From the NCBI RefSeq assembly GCF_001307275.1, contig NZ_CP012831.1, positions 6,564,501 through 6,628,500 on the forward strand: a stretch of 64,000 nucleotides of DNA. Direction: 5' to 3'. Within the stretch, counting starts at the first letter, position 1. Every line of letters starts with the position of its first letter. The translations under genes and the position numbers were made by a program. The DNA comes from Pseudomonas fluorescens (lineage in GTDB: Bacteria; Pseudomonadota; Gammaproteobacteria; Pseudomonadales; Pseudomonadaceae). The notes beneath the pieces were generated by a model. The model was given only the letters and a program-made list of their open reading frames with translations. It was not told where the DNA came from and did not search any database. Positions 10,026 to 18,500 of this stretch are shown piece by piece.

Positions 10026-11450
10026 ATGCATAAACTCTTGAGCCCCCTGGCGGCCGCGGCATTCATGCTGGGCGGTTGTTCGCTGATCCCGGACTACCAA
10101 CGGCCCGACGCTCCGGTCGCCGGGCAGTATCCGCAAACCTCGGCCTATGCCCCGGCCTTGTCGGGGCCCCTGGCGGCCGAACAGGGTTGGCGTGATCTGT
10201 TCCAGGATCCGGTGCTGGCGCAACTGATCGAAAGCGCGCTGGCCAACAACCGCGACTTGCGGGTAGCGGCGTTGAACGTCGAGGCTTACCAGGCGCAGTA
10301 CCGGATCCAGCGGGCTGACCTCTTCCCGGCGATCAGCGCCAACGGCACCGGTTCGCGCCAGCGCCTGCCGGCCAGCCTCACCGGAACCGGTAACGCCGCG
10401 ATCAGCAGTTCGTATTCGGCAACCCTGGGGATCAGCGCTTATGAACTGGACCTGTTCGGGCGTATACGCAGCCTCAGCGACCAGGCGTCGCTGATCTATC
10501 TGTCCAGCGAAGAGGCCCGCCGCAGCAGCCAATTGAGCCTGGTGGCCAGCGTGGCCAGTGCCTACCTGACCTGGCGTGCCGACCAGGAACTGCTGGCGCT
10601 GACCCAGGACACGCTCCAGTCCTATGAGCAAAGCCTGCGCCTGACCGAACGCAGTAACCAGGTCGGCACCGCCTCGGCCTTGAACCTGAGCCAATCGCGA
10701 ACCTCGGTGGAAAGCGCCAGGGCCAGCCTGGCGAAGTTCCAGCGCCAGGTCGCCCAGGATCTCAACAACCTCACGTTGCTGGTGGGCACGTCGGTCGCCG
10801 ATGACCTGCCCGGCCGTCCACTGGCATCGGACCTGCTCAGCGAAGTACCGGCGGGCCTGCCTTCGGACTTGCTGCAACGCCGGCCGGACATCCTGGAGGC
10901 CGAGTACCTGCTGCAATCGGCCAACGCCAACATCGGCGCGGCCCGTGCCGCCTTTTTCCCGAGCATCAGCCTGACCGCCAACGCGGGCAGTTCCAGTACG
11001 GAACTGTCCGGGCTGTTCAAGGGCGGGTCGGGCAGCTGGACATTTCAACCGCAGATCAACCTGCCGATTTTCAACGCGGGCAGCCTTCGGGCGAGCCTGA
11101 ACTACTCGAAAATCCAGAAAGACATCCGCGTGTCGCAATACGAGAAAGCCATCCAGACCGCCTTCCAGGAAGTGTCCGATGGCCTGGCGGCACGCAAGAC
11201 CTATAAAGACCAATTGATCGCCCAGCGCGATCTGGTGCAAGCCAACCAGGATTACTACCGCCTGGCGGAGCGACGTTATCGCATCGGCGTGGATAGCAGC
11301 CTGACCTTCCTCGATGCCCAACGCTCGCTGTTCAACGCCCAGCAAACCCTGATCGTCGACCGGCTGTCGCAGCTGCTCGCCGAAGTCAATCTGTACAAGG
11401 CCCTGGGCGGGGGTTGGGTAGAACGCACAAGCAACGTGACTGTGAGGTGA
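10026..11450 (+). CDS. OprM/NodT-family outer-membrane efflux lipoprotein
   Basis: This 474-residue outer-membrane factor belongs to the RND/tripartite efflux type. A lipoprotein signal ends in LGG-C18, and the mature protein starts with the family pattern CSLIPDYQRPDAP. Two repeated OEP domains follow, with the typical ending RYRIGVDSSLTFLDAQRSLFNAQQTL. The protein trimerises into a TolC-like channel-tunnel. No inner-membrane pump or adaptor gene is adjacent. It lies next to a biosynthetic cluster, so export of the NRPS product is plausible but unproven. The nearest downstream gene starts 6 bases after its stop. Confidence 0.92.
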   Translation: MHKLLSPLAAAAFMLGGCSLIPDYQRPDAPVAGQYPQTSAYAPALSGPLAAEQGWRDLFQDPVLAQLIESALANNRDLRVAALNVEAYQAQYRIQRADLFPAISANGTGSRQRLPASLTGTGNAAISSSYSATLGISAYELDLFGRIRSLSDQASLIYLSSEEARRSSQLSLVASVASAYLTWRADQELLALTQDTLQSYEQSLRLTERSNQVGTASALNLSQSRTSVESARASLAKFQRQVAQDLNNLTLLVGTSVADDLPGRPLASDLLSEVPAGLPSDLLQRRPDILEAEYLLQSANANIGAARAAFFPSISLTANAGSSSTELSGLFKGGSGSWTFQPQINLPIFNAGSLRASLNYSKIQKDIRVSQYEKAIQTAFQEVSDGLAARKTYKDQLIAQRDLVQANQDYYRLAERRYRIGVDSSLTFLDAQRSLFNAQQTLIVDRLSQLLAEVNLYKALGGGWVERTSNVTVR

Positions 11451-11456
11451 CTGCAA

Positions 11457-11663
11457 ATGGGCACATTCGAACCCGGGACACTGGTGCGCTTACGTTCGGG
11501 AGGCAAGACGATGGTGGTCAAACAGGCCTCGTCCATCTCCCAGATGCCGGATACCTTGCTGCTCTTGTGTGAGTACCGAGCCAAGAATCGCCTGGTGCAG
11601 GGTTTCTATGCGATACGCGACCTGATCCCAGCTTCCGGAAACCCGGGCACTGAAAGTTCATAG
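11457..11663 (+). CDS. Small DUF2158/YodC-like protein
   Basis: This 68-residue protein opens with FEPGTLVRLRSGGKTMVVKQ. That matches the small DUF2158 (YodC-like) family pattern of a short SH3-like barrel with 'GD-V-LKSGG-MTV' character. It begins 6 bases after the efflux lipoprotein stop, suggesting translational coupling. Its function is unknown. It ends shortly before a REPIN. Confidence 0.65.
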   Translation: MGTFEPGTLVRLRSGGKTMVVKQASSISQMPDTLLLLCEYRAKNRLVQGFYAIRDLIPASGNPGTESS

Positions 11664-11695
11664 CGACCCCGATCGGCAAGATGAAAACCGGTCCC

Positions 11696-11828
11696 TGTGG
11701 CGAGGGAGCTTGCTCCCGCTGGGCTGCGCAGCAGCCCCAAAGAAGCTGAACGCAATCAACCTGACACTCCTCAGTGGCAGGTTTCGGGGCTGCTTCGCCC
11801 CCCAGCGGGAGCAAGCTCCCTCGCCACA
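11696..11828. repeat. REPIN (inverted REP pair, GCGAGGGAGCTTGCTCCC type)
   Basis: Two inverted copies of a Pseudomonas REP element lie about 45 bases apart. The left copy has GCGAGGGAGCTTGCTCCC followed by a small GGGCTGCG-CAGCAGCCC hairpin; the right copy is its reverse complement. It occupies the convergent junction between the DUF2158-like gene and hemN. Confidence 0.9.
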
Positions 11829-11856
11829 AAAGCAGTCCGATGCGCCTTGAGCGTCG

Positions 11857-13245
11857 TCAGACCGTACGCGAATACTGGACTGTCTGGTCGGCCTCCAGGT
11901 ATGCGTCGAACGCCATGGCCACGTTGCGCATCATCAATTGGCCCTGGGGCAACAGCACCAACTCATCGTCGCGAATGTCCAGCAACCCGTCGCGCACCAG
12001 CTCCTGGAGTCGTTCCAGGGCATCGGCGAAGTATTCGCCAAATCGAATGCCGAAGGCGTTGTCTATCCGGTCGAAGTCGATGCGCCCATGGCACATCAGC
12101 TCGCTGATGACCTCACGCCGCAGGCGGTCATCGTCGCTCAGCCGATAGCCGCGCTGCACCGGTAGCAGGCCTTGATCCAGCCAGGCGTAATACTGGGAAA
12201 GCTCCTTGACGTTCTGGTTGTAGCTGTCACCCACCTTGCCGATCGACGACACCCCCAGGCCAATCAGGTCGCAATCGGCGTGGGTGGAATAGCCTTGGAA
12301 ATTGCGCTGCAAGGTGCCCTGGGCGCGGGCGCGCACCAGTTCGTCATCCGGCAAAGCGAAATGGTCCATGCCGATGTAGACGTAGCCGGCTTCGGTCAGG
12401 CGATTGATGGTCAGTTCCAGCAATTGCAGCTTGCGCTCGGGCGGCGGCATGTCTTCGGGGCGAATCATCCGCTGCGCCCGTACCCGTTGCGGCAGGTGGG
12501 CGTAGCTGTAGGCCGCGATCCGGTCCGGACGCAGGGCGATGATCTTGCTCAAAGTGGTATCGAAACTGGCGATGGTCTGCAACGGCAGGCCATAGATCAG
12601 ATCGACGCTGACGGATTTGAAGCGCGCCCGGCGCGCGGCCTCCACCAGCGCGACGACCTGGGCCTCGCTTTGCACCCGGTTGACGGCAATCTGCACCTGG
12701 GCATCGAAATCCTGGACGCCAAAGCTCAGGCGATTGAATCCCAGTTGGCGCAGGCCTTGGATCTGTTGCGCATCGATGGTCCGCGGATCGACCTCGATGG
12801 AAAACTCATGGGCATCGCTGTCATCCATGTCGAACGACTGGTGCAGACAGTCCATCAGATCGGCCAGTTGCCCATGGGTCAGGTAAGTCGGCGTGCCCCC
12901 GCCCAAATGCAACTGGGTCAGTTTGCGCGAGCGGTCGAACAAGGCCGCTTGCAGGGCTATTTCGCGCTTGAGGTAGGTCAGGTATTCGGCGGCGCGATGG
13001 GTCTTGCGGGTGATAATCTTGTGGCACGCGCAGTAATAGCAAAGGCTCTGGCAGAACGGGATATGGATGTACACCGACAACGACTTGGGCTGCGCAGCCT
13101 CGTGACTGCGCTTGGCGGCCTGGCGGTACTCGTCCATGGCAAAGGCCTGGTGGAACTGCGGGGCCGTCGGATAGGAGGTGTAGCGCGGGCCCGGGCGGTC
13201 GTATTTCTCCACCAGGGCACGATTGAAACCGGAGGCAGTCGTCAT
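11857..13245 (-). CDS. hemN: Oxygen-independent coproporphyrinogen III dehydrogenase
   Basis: This 462-residue radical-SAM enzyme converts coproporphyrinogen III to protoporphyrinogen IX without oxygen, in the cytoplasm. The [4Fe-4S] motif C65-x3-C69-x2-C72-x-C74 is intact in FCQSLCYYCAC. It is followed by the GGGTPTYL motif and a C-terminal HemN domain. Length matches E. coli HemN (457 residues). Its ATG overlaps the stop of the upstream HemN-like paralog by 4 bases, so the two are translationally coupled. An Anr-type box in front of the pair points to low-oxygen induction. Confidence 0.97.
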   Translation of the reverse strand: MTTASGFNRALVEKYDRPGPRYTSYPTAPQFHQAFAMDEYRQAAKRSHEAAQPKSLSVYIHIPFCQSLCYYCACHKIITRKTHRAAEYLTYLKREIALQAALFDRSRKLTQLHLGGGTPTYLTHGQLADLMDCLHQSFDMDDSDAHEFSIEVDPRTIDAQQIQGLRQLGFNRLSFGVQDFDAQVQIAVNRVQSEAQVVALVEAARRARFKSVSVDLIYGLPLQTIASFDTTLSKIIALRPDRIAAYSYAHLPQRVRAQRMIRPEDMPPPERKLQLLELTINRLTEAGYVYIGMDHFALPDDELVRARAQGTLQRNFQGYSTHADCDLIGLGVSSIGKVGDSYNQNVKELSQYYAWLDQGLLPVQRGYRLSDDDRLRREVISELMCHGRIDFDRIDNAFGIRFGEYFADALERLQELVRDGLLDIRDDELVLLPQGQLMMRNVAMAFDAYLEADQTVQYSRTV

Positions 13246-14615
13246 GAAGGGTTCAACTTTTCAAAAGCGTGTGGGCTTGCCTCATCCGGTGCCGGGTCGA
13301 ACAGGTTACAGATCGCATCCACGTTCAAGCGCCCGGCGGGCAAGATGCCGATAAACCGGCTCGTCAGTTCGATCAATCCCTGATCATGCAACGCTTCCAG
13401 CAACGGCCAGACAGACGCGAAGTGCTCGCGAAACACCAGGCCGAAACGGGCTTCGATGGCTGGTATGTCCAGCTCCAGGTCACAGGAAAGCTGCTCGGTC
13501 ACGCTCGCGCTGACCTGGTCCTGCGCTTCGCAACGCCAGCCACGACACACCGGCAATTGCCCGGCATCCAGTTGCTGGCAATAGCGAAGCAGATCGTCGG
13601 TGTTTTGTACGTACAGGTGCTCGATCTGAGTGATGGCCGACAAACCGAAACCCACGTGGTCACAGCAACCGTGACGGGTAAAACCCTGGCAATTGCGATG
13701 CAGGCGTCCGTGCTCCTGGGCTACCGCCAGGTCATCGTCGGCCCTGACGAACTGGCCCAGGCCGATGTAGTGATAACCGGCACCGATCAACTGTTCGCAA
13801 CAGATGCGCCGCATGGCGTCCTTGTCGGCCGTGCTGCAAAAGGCGCCAGCCACTCCGGCGTTCTTCGAGCGATAACGATAAGGCGCGCGGGCATAGTCGA
13901 AAACGTGCAGCCGGTCCGGTTCCAGTTCGATCAGCGTCGCCAGTTTCAGGGCGAAACTGTTGGGTGTCTGCCAGGCGTGGCCGTAGCCCAAGTCAATGTT
14001 GATGGAGCGAAAACCAAACGTGCGCGCCGCATCGATCAGCGAATGGATCGGCGCCGGGTTCTGGTAGCAATCGACCGACAGCGCGCTGTCGACGCCAATG
14101 TCGGGCACGCCGATGCTGACATGGGTGAAACCCTGGTCACGGATCAGGCCCATGGTCGACCAGTCGGTGTGATGCAGGTCCACTTCGATGCTGTGATCGG
14201 CACCGTCGTACTCGCTGAAGTCGAAGCGCTTGCGCAGATCGCTCATCAGTTTCTGCAAATGAGCGATCACCGGTGTGCCACCGGTCAGGCAAAACTGCTC
14301 GACGCGCCGCCCTGCCCCCAGGTGGCAACCGACCAAACCCATTTCATACGCCAGGCGCTGCAGATAGCCCTCGATCTCGCCGCATCGGCAGTCACTGGCA
14401 AGGGGCGAACACGACGCCAGCCGCAAACGCGACGGCAGGTGCACCGCCACGGATAGGGGCCGTCGTTTCTGGCGGCTGGTGCGCAACCCCCGAAGCAGGT
14501 CGAGGGACCCGATGCCGGTGTGGAATCTTCGTGTACCGACTGGGCAATCGAAATCAGCCACCCGTGGGACACGTCCCGAGGGGCGCTCAACGAGGGTATG
14601 GAACGGGTCGAACAT
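13242..14615 (-). CDS. HemN-like paralog lacking the radical-SAM cysteine motif
   Basis: This 457-residue protein aligns along its length with HemN. It shares LSVAVHLP versus LSVYIHIP, TGGTPV versus GGGTPT, SIEVDLHHTD versus SIEVDPRTID, and HRNCQGF versus QRNFQGY. Where HemN has the CX3CX2CxC cluster ligands, this protein has only C69, C76 and C78 in changed spacing (C-x6-C-x-C). A conventional SAM-binding [4Fe-4S] site therefore looks lost. The frame is intact over 457 codons and the gene overlaps hemN by 4 bases, which argues for selection rather than decay. It may be a scaffold or a haem/porphyrin-handling partner. Activity as a coproporphyrinogen dehydrogenase is unlikely. Confidence 0.85.
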   Translation of the reverse strand: MFDPFHTLVERPSGRVPRVADFDCPVGTRRFHTGIGSLDLLRGLRTSRQKRRPLSVAVHLPSRLRLASCSPLASDCRCGEIEGYLQRLAYEMGLVGCHLGAGRRVEQFCLTGGTPVIAHLQKLMSDLRKRFDFSEYDGADHSIEVDLHHTDWSTMGLIRDQGFTHVSIGVPDIGVDSALSVDCYQNPAPIHSLIDAARTFGFRSINIDLGYGHAWQTPNSFALKLATLIELEPDRLHVFDYARAPYRYRSKNAGVAGAFCSTADKDAMRRICCEQLIGAGYHYIGLGQFVRADDDLAVAQEHGRLHRNCQGFTRHGCCDHVGFGLSAITQIEHLYVQNTDDLLRYCQQLDAGQLPVCRGWRCEAQDQVSASVTEQLSCDLELDIPAIEARFGLVFREHFASVWPLLEALHDQGLIELTSRFIGILPAGRLNVDAICNLFDPAPDEASPHAFEKLNPS

Positions 14616-14671
14616 GACAATCTCCGAGTGACTGTGCAGGGGCAGTTTGCGCGCTAACCCGCCGGGCCACC

Positions 14672-14685
14672 TTGACCTGTATCAA
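14672..14685. promoter_or_regulatory. Anr/Dnr (FNR-type) box upstream of the hemN pair
   Basis: TTGACCTGTATCAA matches the FNR/Anr consensus TTGAT-N4-ATCAA with one mismatch. It lies about 57 bases upstream of the ATG of the HemN-like gene (minus strand), a spacing that suits a class II activated promoter. Anaerobic induction of hemN by Anr/Dnr is established in Pseudomonas. Confidence 0.8.
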
Positions 14686-14710
14686 GCGCCTTGGCCCCCG
14701 CCGCCAGCGC

Positions 14711-15154
14711 TTACCAGGTGATGTAGAACATGCCCTTGGCCAGCAGCACGATCGCCACCATGTGCAGGAACACGCTGACATGGATGATGTGCACGTAGCG
14801 GGCGTTCATGCGGGCGCGCTTGAACAGCCACATGGCCCAGAGGAAATGCCCCAGCACACTGCCCGCCAACAGGATCTTCAGCCCCAGCAGCACGCCGAAG
14901 GACGACTGCAACGGCGACGACAATGCCGGCCAATAGCGCAGCCAGACCATGCCGCCGCCCGCGCCGAACAGCACCAGCAGCACCCATGGCATCAACTGCC
15001 GGGCGCGCCGGCTGATGCCCTGTTCCAGCAACACCATGACCTTGGTGGGCAGTTGCTTGCGGATGCTTTCCAGGAACAGGACCTCGAAGAACACCGTGCC
15101 GATGAACACCAGCGCGGCAAACAGGTGCAAGGTCAGGAACAGCGGATAACTCAT
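14711..15154 (-). CDS. CopD-like integral membrane protein
   Basis: This 147-residue protein has four predicted membrane helices (near residues 5-25, 54-74, 83-105 and 122-144) and conserved histidines at the helix ends (HLFAALVFIG, GHFLWAMW, HIIHVSVFLHM). It fits the short CopD-like family, also described near HemJ-type proteins. Members are often annotated as copper-resistance D domain proteins, but the molecular role is not settled; histidine pairs could bind haem or copper. An Anr box lies upstream, so it is probably part of the low-oxygen programme with hemN. Confidence 0.75.
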   Translation of the reverse strand: MSYPLFLTLHLFAALVFIGTVFFEVLFLESIRKQLPTKVMVLLEQGISRRARQLMPWVLLVLFGAGGGMVWLRYWPALSSPLQSSFGVLLGLKILLAGSVLGHFLWAMWLFKRARMNARYVHIIHVSVFLHMVAIVLLAKGMFYITW

Positions 15155-15225
15155 GGGGGCCTCGGTCGCCCCTTTCAGCAGGGCGCTGGTTTATTCGAGG
15201 TTATCCCGCGGGCCCGGAAGTGGGG

Positions 15226-15239
15226 TTGATGCCAATCAA
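15226..15239. promoter_or_regulatory. Perfect Anr/FNR box upstream of the CopD-like gene
   Basis: TTGATGCCAATCAA is an exact match to TTGAT-N4-ATCAA and lies 71 bases upstream of the minus-strand ATG. This second Anr site suggests the CopD-like gene has its own oxygen-sensitive promoter. Confidence 0.82.
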
Positions 15240-15270
15240 GGAAACCGCATGCCAGCCATATCAACGAACC

Positions 15271-15361
15271 CTGTGGGAGCGAGCTTGCTCGCGATAGCGG
15301 TGTGTCAGTCCACATCGATGCAGCTGATCCGACGCTATCGCGAGCAAGCTCGCTCCCACAG
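15271..15361. repeat. REPIN (inverted REP pair, GAGCGAGCTTGCTCGC type)
   Basis: Two inverted copies of the REP palindrome GAGCGAGCTTGCTCGC lie in the 410-bp divergent region between the CopD-like gene and the epimerase. The remaining bases up to the epimerase start contain its promoter region; no further element was recognised there. Confidence 0.92.
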
Positions 15362-15564
15362 TCGGCGTCGTCAGGCGCGGGAAAGCGTCAACGGAACGTT
15401 GCTCTTGCGCACATTCCACACAACCGCTGATCAGTTAGTCCGGCTTTTTGACACTTTCCCCGATATGCGGTCACAACTTTTGCGCTCCGTTGGGTCATAA
15501 CACGAAGGTCGTCGATGGAATGTTGACGTCTACCTAGGTTTAAGCCTGATACGGAGATAAGCTC

Positions 15565-18500
15565 ATGATTTTCAACGTACAAAATTTTGGCGCCAAAGGA
15601 GATGGCATCACAGACGACACAGCAGCCATCCAGAGTGCGATCGATGCGGCGGCCGCGGCCGGCGGTGGGCAGGTGTACATGCCCACCGGCACCTACATCG
15701 TTTCGGGGGGTGAGGAACCTTCCGACGGCTGCCTGATGCTCAAGAGCAACGTCTATCTGTACGGCGACGGCATGGGCGACACCACGGTCAAGCTGGCCGA
15801 TGGCTCCGACACCAAGATCACCGGCATCATTCGCTCGGCCTATGGCGAGGAAACCCACGATTTCGGCGTGAGCAACCTCACCATCGACGGCAACCGCGAC
15901 AGCACCACCGGCAAGGTCGACGGCTGGTTCAACGGCTACATTCCCGGCGAAGAAGGCTACGACTCCAACGTCACCCTCGACAGCGTCGAGATCAAGGATT
16001 GCTCCGGGTACGGTTTCGACCCCCACGAGCAAACCGTCAACATGGTCATCAAGAACAGCGTGTCCCACGGCAACGGCCTGGACGGTTTCGTCGCCGACTT
16101 CCTCAGCGACAGCACCTTCGAAAACAACGTCGCCTACAACAACGACCGCCACGGTTTCAACGTCGTCACCAGCACCCACGATTTCACCCTGACCAATAAC
16201 GTCGCCTACGACAACGGCGGCAATGGCATCGTGGTGCAGCGCGGCAGCGAGGACATTCCCTCGCCCAGCAACATCACCATCACCGGCGGCGAGGTGTACG
16301 GCAACGGCGCCGAAGGGGTGCTGATCAAACTCTCCAGCGAAGTGACCGTCACGGGCGTCGACATCCATGACAACACCAGTGCCGGGATCCGCATCTACGG
16401 CAGCAACCACGTCGAGGTCATCGACAACACCCTCAACAACAACTCCCTGGGCAGTGCCGTACCGGAAATCATCATCCAGTCCTACGACGACACCCTGGGC
16501 GTGTCTGGCAAGTACTTCAACGGCAGCGATAACCTCATCCAGGGCAACATCATCAGCGGCAGCGACCTGTCGACCTACGGTGTTGCAGAGCGCAATGAAG
16601 ACGGCACCGACCGCAACGCCATCATCGCCAACACCATCAGCCACACCAGCAAGGGCGCCACGCTGGTCTATGGCGACGGCAGCTACGTCAGCGCCACGGT
16701 ACCGATGACCACCGTACAAGGCACTCCGGGCAACGACACCCTGCTCGGCAGCGCCGCCAGCGAGATTTTCTATGGCGGCGCGGGCAACGACACCATCAAT
16801 GGCGCGGCCGGGGGCGACATCCTCGTCGGGGGCGCAGGCGTCGACAAACTCACCGGCGGCACCGGCGCCGATACATTCCGGTTCGTCGCTCAGTCGGACA
16901 GTTACCGCAACGCAACCACCAGCTTCGATGACACCATCACCGACTTCGATGTCACCCAGGACAAGATCGACCTCGCCGGCCTCGGCTTCACCGGGCTGGG
17001 AAATGGCCGTGGCGGCACCCTGCAGGTCAGCTACAGCGCCAGCAACAACCGCACCTACATCAAGGACTTCGACGCCGATGCCAGTGGCAATCGCTTCGAG
17101 CTGATCCTCTCGGGGAACCTGGCCAGCACCCTGACGGCGAGCAATTTCATTTTCAATCGCGTGATCACGGGCACCAGTGACAGCGACTCACTGCTGGGTA
17201 GCGATGCGGCCGACACCTTGCTCGGCCTGGCGGGCAATGACAGCCTCAGTGGCGGCGCCGGCGACGACAAGCTCGACGGCGGTGCCGGGATGGATACCCT
17301 CACCGGCGGCACTGGGGCGGATACCTTTGTGTTCGCCAATCGCCTGGACAGCTATCGCAACTACAACACCGGCGGCGCCAACCTGGGCGACCTGATCACC
17401 GACTTCAACGTCAGCGCCGACAAGATCGACCTCTCGGCCATGGGTTTCACCGGCCTGGGGGATGGCAAGAACAACACCGTGTACCTGGTGCTCAACAGCG
17501 CCGGCACCAAGACCTACATCAAATCCCTGGAGGCCGACGCCAATGGCAACCGCTTCGAAGTGGCACTGGACGGTAATTACCTCAACACCCTGACCAGCGC
17601 CAACTTCGTGTTCGCCACCACGTCGCCAACCAACCAGGCGCCCGTGCTGGCGACGCCGCTGGTGGATCAGAACGCCACCGAAAACACCCCGTTCAGCTAC
17701 GTGGTGCCGGCCACCAGCTTCACCGATCCGGATAACGACAGCCTGAGCTACACCGCCAAGCTCGCCAATGGCAGCGCCCTGCCCAGCTGGCTGACCTTCG
17801 ATGCCGCCACTCGCACCTTCAACGGCACGCCTCCCGACACCGCGTCGGGCACCTACTCGATCCAGGTCACGGCCACCGATGGCAGCAACGCCACCGTCAG
17901 TGACAGTTTTACCCTCGCCGTGCAGGACGTCCCCGCCACCATTGTGATCAATGGCACGCCGAACAACGACACACTGACCGGCACCGCGGCCAATGAACAA
18001 CTGTTCGGTGGCGCGGGCAACGACACCCTCAATGGCGGCGCCGGCAACGACATCCTGGTCGGCGGCACCGGGGTCGACAAACTCACCGGCGGCACCGGCG
18101 CTGATGTGTTCCGCTACACCTCGAAACTCGACAGCTACCGCACCAGTTCCACCAGCGCCAGTGACCAGATCCTCGACTTCGACGTGGCCGCCGACAAGAT
18201 CGACGTGTCGGCCCTCGGCTATACCGGCCTGGGCAACGGGCTCAACGGTACTCTGCAGGTCACTTACAGTTCGTCGACCAACCGCACCTACCTCAAGGAC
18301 CTCACGGTCGACGCCAACGGCAACCGGTTCGAGATCTCGATGGCAGGCAACTTCGTCAGCAGCCTGACGGCCAATCACTTCGTCTTCGCCGACCAGACCA
18401 ACCCCACCAATGTGGCCCCGGTCGTGGCCACCCCACTCCTGGACCAGAACGCCAGTGAAAGCACGCCCTTCAAATACACCGTGGCAAGCAACAGCTTCAC

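Noticed and set aside
15271..15361. Riboswitch or leader RNA upstream of the epimerase
   Set aside because: The hairpins are the REPIN found at many other loci in the window.
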